Of a DNA stretch of 33,327 nt, positions 25,727 through 33,326 are shown in pieces. Every line of letters starts with the position of its first letter. Position 1 is the stretch's first letter. The position numbers and the translations under genes were made by a program. Origin of the DNA: Fidelibacterota bacterium (GTDB lineage Bacteria; Pseudomonadota; Alphaproteobacteria; Rhodospirillales; Rhodospirillaceae); NCBI GenBank assembly GCA_947475365.1, contig CANJOI010000009.1, forward strand, positions 1 through 33,327, written 5' to 3'. A model generated the notes under the pieces. It was not told the origin of the DNA. It saw only the letters and a list, made by a program, of their open reading frames with translations, and made no database searches.

Positions 25727-25741
25727 GCGCGCCACGGCCGG

Positions 25742-26170
25742 CTACCCGCCCGGCACGGCCGATGACAGGACCCATATGGAGGGGAGGATGGCGACGATGA
25801 CGAACAGGATGCTGATGTTGGTCACGGCGCCGGACATGAAGAACGCGGTCTGGGTGTCCACATTGGCGGCCTGTTCCAGAACCGCGTCGTGAAATTCGCG
25901 CGCGGGCGTGCGGGCCGGGCGCGGGCCGCGGCGCCGCCCGTTGCGCGCCTCGCGGCCCAGGTCCGCGGCTGACCGGCGGAAGACCTCGGCGCCGAGCGCG
26001 CCCCAATTGGCGAAGCCGTACTCGCGCGCGAGGGCGCTTTGCGCATCGGCCAGGCGGGCGTCCGGCTGCACGGCGCGCATTTCGGCCAGGCGCGCCTTGG
26101 CCTGTTTGCGCAGATGATCCAGATGCGGGCGGCGGGGAAGCACGCGCTTCCCGGCGAAAACGATGGTCAT
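25742..26170 (-). CDS. Small membrane protein with N-terminal LDHLRKQAK/REYGFANW motif (142 aa)
   Basis: The N-terminal half has LDHLRKQAKARLAEM and LADAQSALAREYGFANWGAL, a helical motif often found at the start of ankyrin-repeat proteins. No ankyrin repeats follow. The C-terminal ~25 residues form one clear membrane helix (NISILFVIVAILPSIWVLSS). The first residues, MTIVFAGKRVLP, nearly equal those of the LytTR protein upstream because both genes carry copies of the same 5' module. GGAAGTGGGG precedes the ATG. The much longer open frame reaching 27010 runs antiparallel to nothing functional and overlaps the LytTR gene. A role as partner or target of the LytTR regulator is inferred from position. 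Confidence 0.72.
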   Translation of the reverse strand: MTIVFAGKRVLPRRPHLDHLRKQAKARLAEMRAVQPDARLADAQSALAREYGFANWGALGAEVFRRSAADLGREARNGRRRGPRPARTPAREFHDAVLEQAANVDTQTAFFMSGAVTNISILFVIVAILPSIWVLSSAVPGG

Positions 26171-26338
26171 TTCAAATACCCCACTTCCTTGGCGCCCGGG
26201 GTCCGCAAGACACGGGCAGGAAGTCAGGTGTGACCCAACGTAGAACGATGACGAGCGGGCTAAGCCCTTTGCGCGGACAGCGTGCCTCTCGGAAGGCTTG
26301 CAAGCATAGGCCTGGGCGGCGGCGGCGAGCAATACAAA
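26134..26338 (-). repeat. Duplicated 5' module, copy A (upstream of the 142-aa membrane protein)
   Basis: About 205 bases covering the upstream region, ribosome-binding site and first ~12 codons match copy B at 26781-26980 with small gaps. The best-conserved core (26246-26278, containing GAGCGGGCTAAGCCC) differs from copy B at one base in 33. GGGCTTAGCCC in the minus-strand direction forms a small hairpin. Confidence 0.85.
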
Positions 26339-26361
26339 CTTCGCAATATAAAGTTGCGGGT

Positions 26362-26814
26362 TCACCGTGGCGGCGCCGGTGCGCCCATCAGCGCCGCCAG
26401 CGCGCGCGTGCGCCGCACGGCGCTCTTGAACCGCCGGCTCATGCGCAGCTTTTGCCCGTTCCTGAGGCGCAGTTCGGCGGCGCCCTTTGCCAGCGGCCGG
26501 ACGCTGGCGATCTCCGCGATATTGACCGCCCAGGACCGGTGGATGCGGACGAACCGCTCCTCGCCCAGTTCGGCCAGCAGGCTGCCCAGGCTGCGGTGAT
26601 GGAAGTAGTCCTTCCCGTGCATGAAGATCCGCACGTAGTTGCCGTCCGCCGCCAGCGAGACAATCTCGCGCCAGTTCACCGGGCGCATGACATCGCCGAT
26701 GGAGATGAGGATCGTCTCGGCCTTTGCAGCCGGGCGCACGTCCGCCTCTGTACGCACGCGCTCCGGGTGGTGGGGGTGGAGGGGAAGCACGCGCTTCCCG
26801 GCGAAAAAGGTCAT
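26362..26814 (-). CDS. LytTR-domain DNA-binding regulator
   Basis: This 150-residue protein has a LytTR DNA-binding domain over about residues 40-145. Hallmarks are the opening strand around WREIVSLAADGNYVRIFM, the HHRSLGSLLAEL helix, ERFVRIHRSWAVNIAEI, and LRLRNGQKLRMSRRFK. There is no receiver domain, so it is not a classical two-component regulator; stand-alone LytTR proteins are often controlled by a small membrane protein. The next gene downstream (25742) encodes one with a membrane helix. AAGGAAGGT precedes the ATG. Its upstream module and N-terminus (MTFFAGKRVLP) are duplicated in front of that gene, which may place both under the same control. Confidence 0.9.
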   Translation of the reverse strand: MTFFAGKRVLPLHPHHPERVRTEADVRPAAKAETILISIGDVMRPVNWREIVSLAADGNYVRIFMHGKDYFHHRSLGSLLAELGEERFVRIHRSWAVNIAEIASVRPLAKGAAELRLRNGQKLRMSRRFKSAVRRTRALAALMGAPAPPR

Positions 26815-26980
26815 GGCAATACCTTCCTTCCCAAGCGCCCGGGGTCCGCGTGGACGGGCAGGAAGTCAGGTTTGACCTAACAGATGCGATGACGAGCGGG
26901 CTAAGCCCTTCGCGCGGACGGCAGGCCTCTCGGGAGGCAAGGCGAGCATAGGCCCGGGCGGCGGCGCCAAGCAATACGAA
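26781..26980 (-). repeat. Duplicated 5' module, copy B (upstream of the LytTR gene)
   Basis: This ~200-base partner of copy A covers the LytTR gene's upstream region, ribosome-binding site and first codons. Conserved landmarks in both copies are GGAAGTCAGGT, GAGCGGGCTAAGCCC and GCAATAC. AGGTCAAACCT (minus strand) is a short inverted repeat here; copy A differs slightly at this site. Confidence 0.85.
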
Positions 26981-27054
26981 TCCGGGCTTTTGTCCTTCCC
27001 CGGGGGCCACTCCCGCCCCTAGACTTGGGGTTCACCCGCGCCGCTGTTGGACTC

Positions 27055-28155
27055 ATGAGTTTCATCTGGCTCACCGCCCTGTGGTCGCTCGCCGCCCTGC
27101 CCCTGATGGTGCTGGGCTACGTGATGCTATTGCGCCGGCAGAAGCGCGCGGCGGTGCGCTATCCCAACCTCGCCCTGGTGCGCGGCGCCATGGGCGCGGC
27201 ACGCTGGCGCCGCCATGTGCCGCCGGTGCTGTTCTTCCTGGCACTGGCCGTGATCCTGCTGGCGGCGGCGCGGCCCCAGGCCTTCGTCACCCTGCCCTCG
27301 CAGCGCTCCACCCTCGTGCTCGCCATGGATGTCTCGGGCAGCATGCAGGCCCAGGACGTGGCGCCCAACCGCATCACCGCCGCGCAGGCCGCCGCCAAGG
27401 CCTTCGTCGAACAGCAGCCGCCCGATGTGCGCCTGGGCCTCGTGGCTTACGCCGGCGCCGCCATGCTGGTGCAGCCGCCGACCTTTGAGCGCGCCGAGAT
27501 CCTCGCCGCCATCAGCCGCTTCACCACCCAGCGCGGCACCAATATCGGTGGCGGCCTACTGACGTCGCTGGAGGCGCTGTTCCCCGACGCCGATTTCTCC
27601 GACCTGCAGCGCGGACGGGATTTCCGCGACCGCGGCGGCAACTTTGGCAACGGTGGACCGAACGGATTACGCGGGCCGGCCGGCGCCCTCGGCGGCGCAC
27701 CGCTGGGCTCCGCGCCCAAGGAAGAGAAGAAAGAGAACTTCACGCCGGTGGCGCCGGGTTCATATAAAAACGCCGCCATCATTCTCATGACCGACGGCCA
27801 GGCCACCACCGGCCCCAACCCGGTGGAAGCCGCGCGCCGCGCCGCCCAGCGCGGCGTGCGGGTTTACACCGTGGGCTTCGGCTCACCCAACGGCACGCTC
27901 ACCACCTTCGACGGCTTCTCCATGCGCGTGCAGTTGGATGAGGAGGTGCTGAAGGAAATCGCCGACATCACCCGCGGCGCCTACTTCCGCGCCGAGACCG
28001 CGGCGGAACTGACCAAGGTGTATCAGTCCCTCAACGCCCAGACCGTGCTGGAAACCACCCGCACCGAAGTCACCGCCCTCTTCGCCGCCGGCGCCGCCGC
28101 GTTATTGCTGGTGGCGGGGGTGCTGTCGTTCCTGTGGTTCGGGCGGATGTTTTAG
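27055..28155 (+). CDS. BatA-like vWA-domain membrane protein
   Basis: This 366-residue protein has a BatA-like layout: two N-terminal membrane helices (about 4-22 and 55-75), a von Willebrand A domain, and a C-terminal helix (about 335-358). The metal-ion site is intact, with DVSGSM (Asp92) and LMTDGQ (Asp247), and a Thr in QRGTNIGGG. A Gly-rich, low-complexity insertion of ~55 residues (RDRGGNFGNGGPNGLRGP and following) interrupts the domain between these motifs. BatA proteins usually sit in MoxR-BatA-BatB operons; here no MoxR ATPase or BatB is adjacent. The ATG at 27055 begins the first helix; a TTG at 27025 is less likely. Inverted repeats GGGAGC/GCTCCC at 28160-28181 follow the stop. Confidence 0.88.
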   Translation: MSFIWLTALWSLAALPLMVLGYVMLLRRQKRAAVRYPNLALVRGAMGAARWRRHVPPVLFFLALAVILLAAARPQAFVTLPSQRSTLVLAMDVSGSMQAQDVAPNRITAAQAAAKAFVEQQPPDVRLGLVAYAGAAMLVQPPTFERAEILAAISRFTTQRGTNIGGGLLTSLEALFPDADFSDLQRGRDFRDRGGNFGNGGPNGLRGPAGALGGAPLGSAPKEEKKENFTPVAPGSYKNAAIILMTDGQATTGPNPVEAARRAAQRGVRVYTVGFGSPNGTLTTFDGFSMRVQLDEEVLKEIADITRGAYFRAETAAELTKVYQSLNAQTVLETTRTEVTALFAAGAAALLLVAGVLSFLWFGRMF

Positions 28156-28183
28156 AGCTGGGAGCGCCGCCCAGGGCTCCCTC

Positions 28184-29100
28184 GTTTGCCAATGCGTTGG
28201 CTCTAGTAAGCCATTGATAGCTACGATCAGCTGCGGACAATTGCAAGCAGCAAGGGGTTTCACATGTCCGCCCTTACTTTAGAAGAACTCGAGGAGCTCT
28301 CTGTGGGCACTTATCAGCGGTCGATGGCAACAATTTCGTCGGCGGTAGATAGTCTAAATAGTGCCCCCATGAACGAACTGCGCTTTGTGCAGTTCTCTCT
28401 ACTCGCACGCACATTCCGACTTTTGCGCGGCATCCACACGTTGGTGCGGGAGCGCCAGCCAACAGAGGCGGGCATACTTACATTGTCGCTTTTTGAAGTA
28501 CGTCTAGATGCTCAATATATCGGCGCCAATATTGATCGGGCGCATCATTGGATGACACACGACTCAGAACTCCACCAAGCTTGGACAGTTCGTTCCAAGA
28601 TAAATGAGCTATATCCCCGTCCAGAAGAACGCGACGCACAACTACAATTCTTCGCATTCTTGTCGCAGTTGAAGCACGCAAATCCTCGGGCTGGCTCGCT
28701 GGCTTTTGGCTTTCGCCTCAATGGAAATTCCACAACCCTATCTATGGAGGATGATCCTCAAGACCCAATAGTTCAGCGTCACTGCAGGCTAATACTTTTT
28801 TCAGCAATTACGCAGGCTCTGCAGTCCTCAGGCGCATTGTTCAGGTCCATTAACTGCGGTGCCCAATTCGTAGAGCCTTTGCGACAATTTTTGGAGTTTG
28901 CCTCACAAGCCAACTCTCATATTGGGGACACGGCAGAAGCTTTTGATATCGAGGCGCGAGCCGATACGAGTTGGATTACTCCGCACATGTTTTCTGCGGC
29001 TTTGGAACGCTGGGGCAATATCCGCCCCCGTTCATAAAATATATTGCGAGCGCAATTCGCTTAGTCTGGACTTAAATAGTTTTGCAACAACACCTACCGC
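28184..29100. other. AT-richer segment, probably horizontally acquired
   Basis: Base composition drops clearly compared with both flanks, and codon use in the contained gene is much less GC-rich at third positions. The right edge appears to cut into the start of another gene (29072-29152). I found no transposase, integrase or flanking repeat. Confidence 0.6.
28264..29037 (+). CDS. Unknown helical protein in an AT-richer insert (DUF5677-like?)
   Basis: This 257-residue soluble protein is mostly helical. The segment LLRGIHTLVRERQPTEAGILTLSLFEVRLDAQYI recalls the DUF5677 pattern (a His/Arg-rich helix pair before an LxxRxxxD-type helix), but this is a weak match. FFAFLSQLKHANPRAG is another notable segment. 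AAGGGG six bases before the ATG supports translation. Codon choice is far less GC-rich than in any neighbour, indicating recent acquisition. Function is unknown; accessory genes of this kind can be defence-related, but nothing here shows it. Confidence 0.75.
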   Translation: MSALTLEELEELSVGTYQRSMATISSAVDSLNSAPMNELRFVQFSLLARTFRLLRGIHTLVRERQPTEAGILTLSLFEVRLDAQYIGANIDRAHHWMTHDSELHQAWTVRSKINELYPRPEERDAQLQFFAFLSQLKHANPRAGSLAFGFRLNGNSTTLSMEDDPQDPIVQRHCRLILFSAITQALQSSGALFRSINCGAQFVEPLRQFLEFASQANSHIGDTAEAFDIEARADTSWITPHMFSAALERWGNIRPRS

Positions 29101-29152
29101 TCATCTTTCCGGCCTCGAAATCCCCCAGCAAGTTCGCGATCACCTGTTCCAT
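29072..29152 (-). pseudogene. Truncated 5' end of a gene cut by the AT-rich insert
   Basis: A minus-strand ATG at 29152 has a canonical ribosome-binding site (AGGGAGAG, 29159-29166). It opens MEQVIANLLGDFEAGKMSG, then runs into unrelated AT-rich sequence and stops at 29072. N-termini of the form xxVIxxLLxDFExGKMSRRxLI are common in VOC-family and Tat-exported alphaproteobacterial proteins. The remainder of the gene is missing. The 244 bases upstream (to 29396) contain a strong hairpin, GGCGCCC/GGGCGCC at 29179-29198, but no other gene. Confidence 0.5.
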
Positions 29153-29396
29153 GATGCACTCTCCCTTTGATTGGCTGCGGCGCCCGCGGGTGGGCGCCTG
29201 CGTGATTTAACCACGCGGTGAACCGCGCCGCAGGCCCTAGATGGCGCAAAACGGCGTCGGCTTCCCGAAAGGAAAACCGCCGGGGGGCCGGCACCATTTC
29301 GCCACGGGCGGGGTTTATTGATTGCGATCAACGCGCGGGCGCCCCGCGCGCGCTTTCATAAACCTCGATACAGGCATCAGTGATGCGGAGGATAAC

Positions 29397-29705
29397 GTGA
29401 AGACCATGAAGACATTACCGGTGATGGCGAGTCTGGTGGCGGCGATGCTGCTGACCGCGAACTTGGTGTGGGCCGCGGAGGCCCCGGCGCCCGCCGCGCC
29501 CGCGGCCGCCCCCGTGCAGGCCACCGGGAAGGTTCGCGCGATCGATCCGGTCAACCTGGTCATCAAGATGGAGGGCGGCGATTTTTACCTGGTGCCGGCC
29601 TCGATCAACCTGGCCGACTTCAAGGAAGGCGACCAGATCGTGCTCAGCGGCGAGAAGGACGCGTTCGGACGCCTCCAGGTAAAATCCGTCACGAAGAAGA
29701 AATAG
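29397..29705 (+). CDS. DUF1344-type exported protein
   Basis: This 102-residue protein begins with a signal peptide (MKTLPVMASLVAAMLLTANLVWA within the first 26 residues), then an Ala/Pro linker and a small beta-barrel-like DUF1344 domain. Domain features are ATGKVRAIDPVNLVIKM, FYLVPASINLADFKEGDQIVL and GRLQVKSVTKK. Family members are small periplasmic proteins of unknown function. GGAGG five bases before the GTG at 29397 favours that start over the ATG at 29406, which is 14 bases away. Confidence 0.85.
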   Translation: MKTMKTLPVMASLVAAMLLTANLVWAAEAPAPAAPAAAPVQATGKVRAIDPVNLVIKMEGGDFYLVPASINLADFKEGDQIVLSGEKDAFGRLQVKSVTKKK

Positions 29706-29762
29706 CCGCGGCGGCGTTCCTAAGCCTGCCCGCCGATCCTTTGGTTGGGCGGAAGCTGAGGA

Positions 29763-30020
29763 CTATCGCCGTCTTCGCAACGCGTGATGCCCTATGAGCG
29801 CCGCCGCAAGGAGGATCGCGAATTGTATCGCCATCCTCAATGCTGCTTGGCGTGGAGGAAGCGCGGAGAATCTGGCAATCCATTCCTGAGGCTCCGGCGT
29901 GCTGGCGCCGTAGTGGAGGGTCGGCGTCACCGCGTAGCAGGCTCCTACAACAACGGCCGCCGCCAACAACACCCACGAAATCTGAACGACCGTGCGTGTG
30001 AATGTCCGCACCAAGATCAT
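29763..30020 (-). CDS. Small two-helix membrane protein (85 aa)
   Basis: Two hydrophobic segments (about 12-32, VQISWVLLAAAVVVGACYAV, and 62-80, MAIQFAILLAAALIGHHAL) flank a short loop. The C-terminus is basic. No family is recognised. Its ATG overlaps the stop of the upstream cytochrome-like gene (ATGA), indicating translational coupling, so it may be a small subunit of that membrane protein. Confidence 0.65.
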   Translation of the reverse strand: MILVRTFTRTVVQISWVLLAAAVVVGACYAVTPTLHYGASTPEPQEWIARFSALPPRQAALRMAIQFAILLAAALIGHHALRRRR

Positions 30021-30514
30021 GACTCCCGATGTCCGCTTTCAGGCGGAGACGCGTCTTCTCGCACGGTTGGTCGCCTCAACACGTGGCGGCGGACTGCGCC
30101 GAGCACCCAGTTCCAGTTGATGGCGAGATGCATTGCCATGAGAACCAGGAGGTATATCTGCCAAGTATTGTGAAGCCTTCTCCAGTTTTCGAAATTACCC
30201 GCCGCCACACCAAGCGCCGGAAGCGCGACGAAGGAAGTCATCGCGCCGGAGAATGCTGTGACCGTGAAGGCCACGAACAGAAGCACGATGAGGAAAAAAT
30301 CGATACGTCTTCGCCAAGCTCCGCGTTCCCGCAGCCGCGCTGCGGTCGCCACGATCCAACGCCACTCGCACAGGACATGCACGACAATCGGCGGGATCAC
30401 GGCAAATCCAAGCCATTCGTGGAGCGTAAGTCCCCCGACCCGCGGCTGGAAGAGCAGGGCAAGCATGAGAAAAAGGACGGTGTCGAGAATGAGAAGGAGC
30501 CGGGTCCGCTTCAT
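30017..30514 (-). CDS. DUF4405-like four-helix membrane protein, putative di-heme cytochrome b
   Basis: This 165-residue protein has four predicted membrane helices. Two His pairs lie in helices 2 and 4, His32/His46 and His115/His129, each 14 residues apart. This is the arrangement expected for two b-type hemes stacked across a four-helix bundle, as in DUF4405 and cytochrome b561-like proteins. Motifs include LHEWLGFAVIPPIVVH and RRLHNTWQIYLLVLMAMH. A role in transmembrane electron transfer is inferred; no partner oxidoreductase is seen. GGGAG lies about seven bases before the ATG. It is the middle gene of a probable three-gene minus-strand operon. Confidence 0.78.
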   Translation of the reverse strand: MKRTRLLLILDTVLFLMLALLFQPRVGGLTLHEWLGFAVIPPIVVHVLCEWRWIVATAARLRERGAWRRRIDFFLIVLLFVAFTVTAFSGAMTSFVALPALGVAAGNFENWRRLHNTWQIYLLVLMAMHLAINWNWVLGAVRRHVLRRPTVREDASPPESGHRES

Positions 30515-30536
30515 AAGGTAGCTCCCGCCTGTGCTC

Positions 30537-31052
30537 TCAGCCCCACCAGCCGAAGAAGCCGTGGGTGATCGCCACGCCCAGGCCGCGCATGAAGCTGGCT
30601 TCCTGTTCGGTTTCGGGCGCGCGGTCCATCATGTTCCAGGCCACCCACAGGCCGATGGAGTCCGAGGCGATGAAGCGCTCCTCGTGGCCGCGTTCGGTCA
30701 GGGCGTCGAAGTTGCGGCCGAAGAACGCCTTGCAGTCATCGAAAGCGGTGAGCGCGTTGGCGTTCATCTCCAGCAGGCGCTCGGTCACGGCGCCCATCAG
30801 CAGGGCCTCGCGCACCTCACCGACGCCCAGGTTATTGAGCCGCGCCGCCGCGATATAGACCGCGGCGATGGTGAACACGATTTCCCACCAGGCCTCGTCC
30901 TCGGGCTTGCCGATGAATTGGCGCAGGAACTCGAATTTGGCCAACGCCGACTCCCGCGCGGGTTTCGCGGACGCGCGGGCCGCCGGCACCAGGGCCTCGG
31001 CGCGCAGCAACAGGGGATCGTTGGGTTCTTCCGGTGGGGGCGTGTGGTTCAT
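30537..31052 (-). CDS. Hypothetical protein (171 aa)
   Basis: I do not recognise a family. The protein is acidic and mostly helical (EDEAWWEIVFTIAAVYIAAARL, GVGEVREALLMGAVTERLLEM), with a C-terminal GLGVAITHGFFGWWG. No signal peptide is visible. The ATG at 31052 is preferred over a GTG at 31061; neither has a strong ribosome-binding site. It ends 22 bases before the cytochrome-like gene and probably starts the operon. Confidence 0.65.
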   Translation of the reverse strand: MNHTPPPEEPNDPLLLRAEALVPAARASAKPARESALAKFEFLRQFIGKPEDEAWWEIVFTIAAVYIAAARLNNLGVGEVREALLMGAVTERLLEMNANALTAFDDCKAFFGRNFDALTERGHEERFIASDSIGLWVAWNMMDRAPETEQEASFMRGLGVAITHGFFGWWG

Positions 31053-31121
31053 GCAAACCACATAGCATACCGGCCGGCGGTTTGCCTCCTCTCCCCCTGC
31101 GGCACGGGCGGGCGTCCGTCG

Positions 31122-31682
31122 TCAGGGTCCCGTCAGGTCGTTGCCGGAATGGGAAAGAACATGCGGCTTCACCGGCTGGGCCTGCATGAAGGCGATGGCG
31201 TTCTTCAATAGCTCCGGGATGGCGTTACGCTGGAGCGCCAGGATCAGCGCCTCGCGCGTCAGGCGCACCCGCACCGGCAGGCACCCCGGCGGGCCAGGCA
31301 GGCCGAGATAGACCGGCACTTCCGCCGCCGCCAGGGCGGCCATGCGCTCCAGGAACCAGGGCGACGCGGCGATCTCGGCGGGGCGCTCGATGAGCATGAG
31401 GTGCAAGGCCAGTTCGCCGGTGTCGGGCAATGTTTCGATACGCGCGAACACGCCGCACCGGTCGGGCCGCCACGTGTCATCCCAGGCGGCGAACTTGCGC
31501 CATGCGCAGAAAAAATCGCGGCATACACCGGGCCGCGCGTCGTAGATGCCGCAGCCGGAGCCGCAATGGCGGCACGGGCGATTGGACTGCTTCTGAACGT
31601 CTGCTTGGTCGATGCCGGGGACGGTACAACACACCGTACATGTTCCACAGCTTCGACCCGGGACAAGGTCGGCATGTTTCAT
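31122..31682 (-). CDS. YkgJ-family cysteine-cluster protein
   Basis: This 186-residue protein has the CxxCxxCC motif (Cys12, 15, 18, 19), then Cys37, 40, 44, 54 and 59, the pattern of YkgJ-family proteins thought to bind zinc or an Fe-S cluster. RPxVCRDFFC is the second conserved block. The C-terminal two thirds are uncharacterised (LALHLMLIERPAEIAASPWFL). Function is unknown for the family. It lies 54 bases downstream of the GT39-like gene on the same strand, so the two may be co-transcribed. No clear ribosome-binding site is seen before the ATG. Confidence 0.88.
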   Translation of the reverse strand: MKHADLVPGRSCGTCTVCCTVPGIDQADVQKQSNRPCRHCGSGCGIYDARPGVCRDFFCAWRKFAAWDDTWRPDRCGVFARIETLPDTGELALHLMLIERPAEIAASPWFLERMAALAAAEVPVYLGLPGPPGCLPVRVRLTREALILALQRNAIPELLKNAIAFMQAQPVKPHVLSHSGNDLTGP

Positions 31683-31736
31683 GTACGGCCCGGCTAATGC
31701 ATCAGCATCTCTGTCATATGCGCACCAAAGCGAGTG

Positions 31737-33326
31737 TTACGGCGCCAGCCGCGCGAGCAGCGTCGGCGTGGAATTCTTGCGCGGGGCCAGGGGCGCCGGG
31801 AATGTGCGTTCGCGCGGCGGTTCGGCCTTCGCCACCGTCACCGGCGCGGCGCAGGCCCCCTGCCCGGCGAAACCATGCAACAGGTAAACATCCACATGGT
31901 GCGCGCCCGCCGGATACTGCCGCCACAAACAATAGCTGGCCGCCAATTTGTCTTCCAGCAGCTTGCGCCGGTCGGCGCTGACGGCTTCGGGGTTGATGGG
32001 GCGCGACACCACGATCACGTCCTGGTCGTTGGCCAGCACGCGCGCCATTTCCTTGGGGCCATCGAAGCCGAAGGATTCGGCGTTGATGTCGCGGATCAGG
32101 TGGTCGGCCAGAGGATATTTGGTCGGCAGCGGAATGCCGGTGAGCAGGTGCAAGAGGGTGTGCGAGTTGAACACATACATTGAGCGCGCGCCGGTGGTGG
32201 TGATGTCGCGCGCGACGATGGAGGGCATATGCTTGCCGCCGTTGTTGTCCACACCCAGCGAACGCACGCCGACATACCCGGTCAGCGCCATGCCGAGCAG
32301 CAGAAAGGTGGTGACGGCGGCGCGGCGGCGCGGCGCCGCGGCCCCATGAATCGCCGCGGCGGCCATGAGCGCCAGCGGCAGCACCGCTTCGTAGAAATAG
32401 TGATCGGCGAACTGCAGCTGCGCGATGCCGCCCAGCATGGCCATGGCGAACCACGCCGCCATGAAGCGCGGCACCCAGCGCTCCTGCGGCGCGCGCATGC
32501 GCAGGTATTCGAAGCTCGGCGCCATCAGGGGGGCGAGCGCGAACAGGATCAGGCCCACGCGGCTGGCCAGCACCGGGAACGGATCGTGGGTCATGGCGCG
32601 GGTGGCGTTGGCGGTGAAGCTGTAAAACATAAAGGTCGCGCCCTGCCCCAGGGCCGCGTAGTAGCCGATGGCGGCCAGGGTCGGCGCGAGGCCGCCGGCG
32701 ATCAGCACCAGCGCGCCCAGGATCGCGGGCGCGCGGATATTTGCGCCGCGCCGGTCCGCCTGCCAGGCGGCGTGCAGGTAGAACAGGCCGAAGGCCACGC
32801 TCTCGAACACGGTGACGTATTTGATCTGCAAGGACAGGCCCAGCAGCAGGCCGGCGGCGCCGAGCTTGGCCACCGACGGCGCCTTGCCGGCTTTCAGCGC
32901 CGCGATCTCGGTCATGATCAGCAGCGCGCCGCCCGCCAGCAGCGGCGCATAGAACACCGGGCCTTGCGAGGCGTCGCCGCCCAGGAGGATGGCGTAGCCG
33001 GAGAACAGCAGGCCGCAAACCATGCCGCCCCAGCGATTGACACCAAGGAAGGTCTGGGCGAGGCGGCTCAGCAGCCAGGCGGCGGCGAAGGTGGCGATGG
33101 CGGCCAGGAGGCGCGCGCCGGCGATGGGATCGGTGAACAAAAGGCCGGCGATGGCGTGCAGGCCGTAGAGCCCCAGCGGTTTGTTGTCGACGATGCCGAG
33201 GTGCGGCGGCGTGCCGTGCAGCCAGGCCTGGCCCATGAGGTGATAGACCGACTCATCGACGTTGATGACGTCGAAGCTGAAGGACGGCAACCGCAGGGCG
33301 AACACCAGGCCCGCCAGCAGCAGCAC
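31737..33326 (-). CDS. GT39/ArnT-like membrane glycosyltransferase (5' partial)
   Basis: The 529 visible residues form a polytopic membrane protein of the PMT/ArnT type, which transfers sugars from polyprenyl-phosphate donors on the periplasmic side. The catalytic acidic pair is in INVDESVYHLMGQAWL near the N-terminus, followed by IVDNKPLGLYGLHAI, another family hallmark. About ten hydrophobic helices follow, and the last ~190 residues form a soluble periplasmic domain. The first codon in the window is a GTG at 33326, but the frame remains open to the end, so the real start is probably outside. The acceptor is unknown; lipid A, glycan or protein are all possible. Confidence 0.88.
   Translation of the reverse strand: MLLLAGLVFALRLPSFSFDVINVDESVYHLMGQAWLHGTPPHLGIVDNKPLGLYGLHAIAGLLFTDPIAGARLLAAIATFAAAWLLSRLAQTFLGVNRWGGMVCGLLFSGYAILLGGDASQGPVFYAPLLAGGALLIMTEIAALKAGKAPSVAKLGAAGLLLGLSLQIKYVTVFESVAFGLFYLHAAWQADRRGANIRAPAILGALVLIAGGLAPTLAAIGYYAALGQGATFMFYSFTANATRAMTHDPFPVLASRVGLILFALAPLMAPSFEYLRMRAPQERWVPRFMAAWFAMAMLGGIAQLQFADHYFYEAVLPLALMAAAAIHGAAAPRRRAAVTTFLLLGMALTGYVGVRSLGVDNNGGKHMPSIVARDITTTGARSMYVFNSHTLLHLLTGIPLPTKYPLADHLIRDINAESFGFDGPKEMARVLANDQDVIVVSRPINPEAVSADRRKLLEDKLAASYCLWRQYPAGAHHVDVYLLHGFAGQGACAAPVTVAKAEPPRERTFPAPLAPRKNSTPTLLARLAP

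Noticed and set aside
26781-26980. Integron attC-like site at the duplicated LytTR module
   Set aside because: A GTTAGGT-like core is present in only one copy, and the paired inverted core and integrase are missing.
26171-27010. Long minus-strand open frame continuing from the 142-aa membrane protein
   Set aside because: It overlaps the well-supported LytTR gene in a different frame and has shadow-like composition; family-like sequence starts only at 26170.
28264-29037. Defence-system or toxin interpretation of the AT-rich gene
   Set aside because: No catalytic motif, partner gene or defence neighbour is visible; only the unusual composition supports it.
31714-33018. 434-codon minus-strand open frame
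   Set aside because: It is an out-of-frame shadow of the GT39-like gene, which has membrane helices and the catalytic acidic pair in the other frame.
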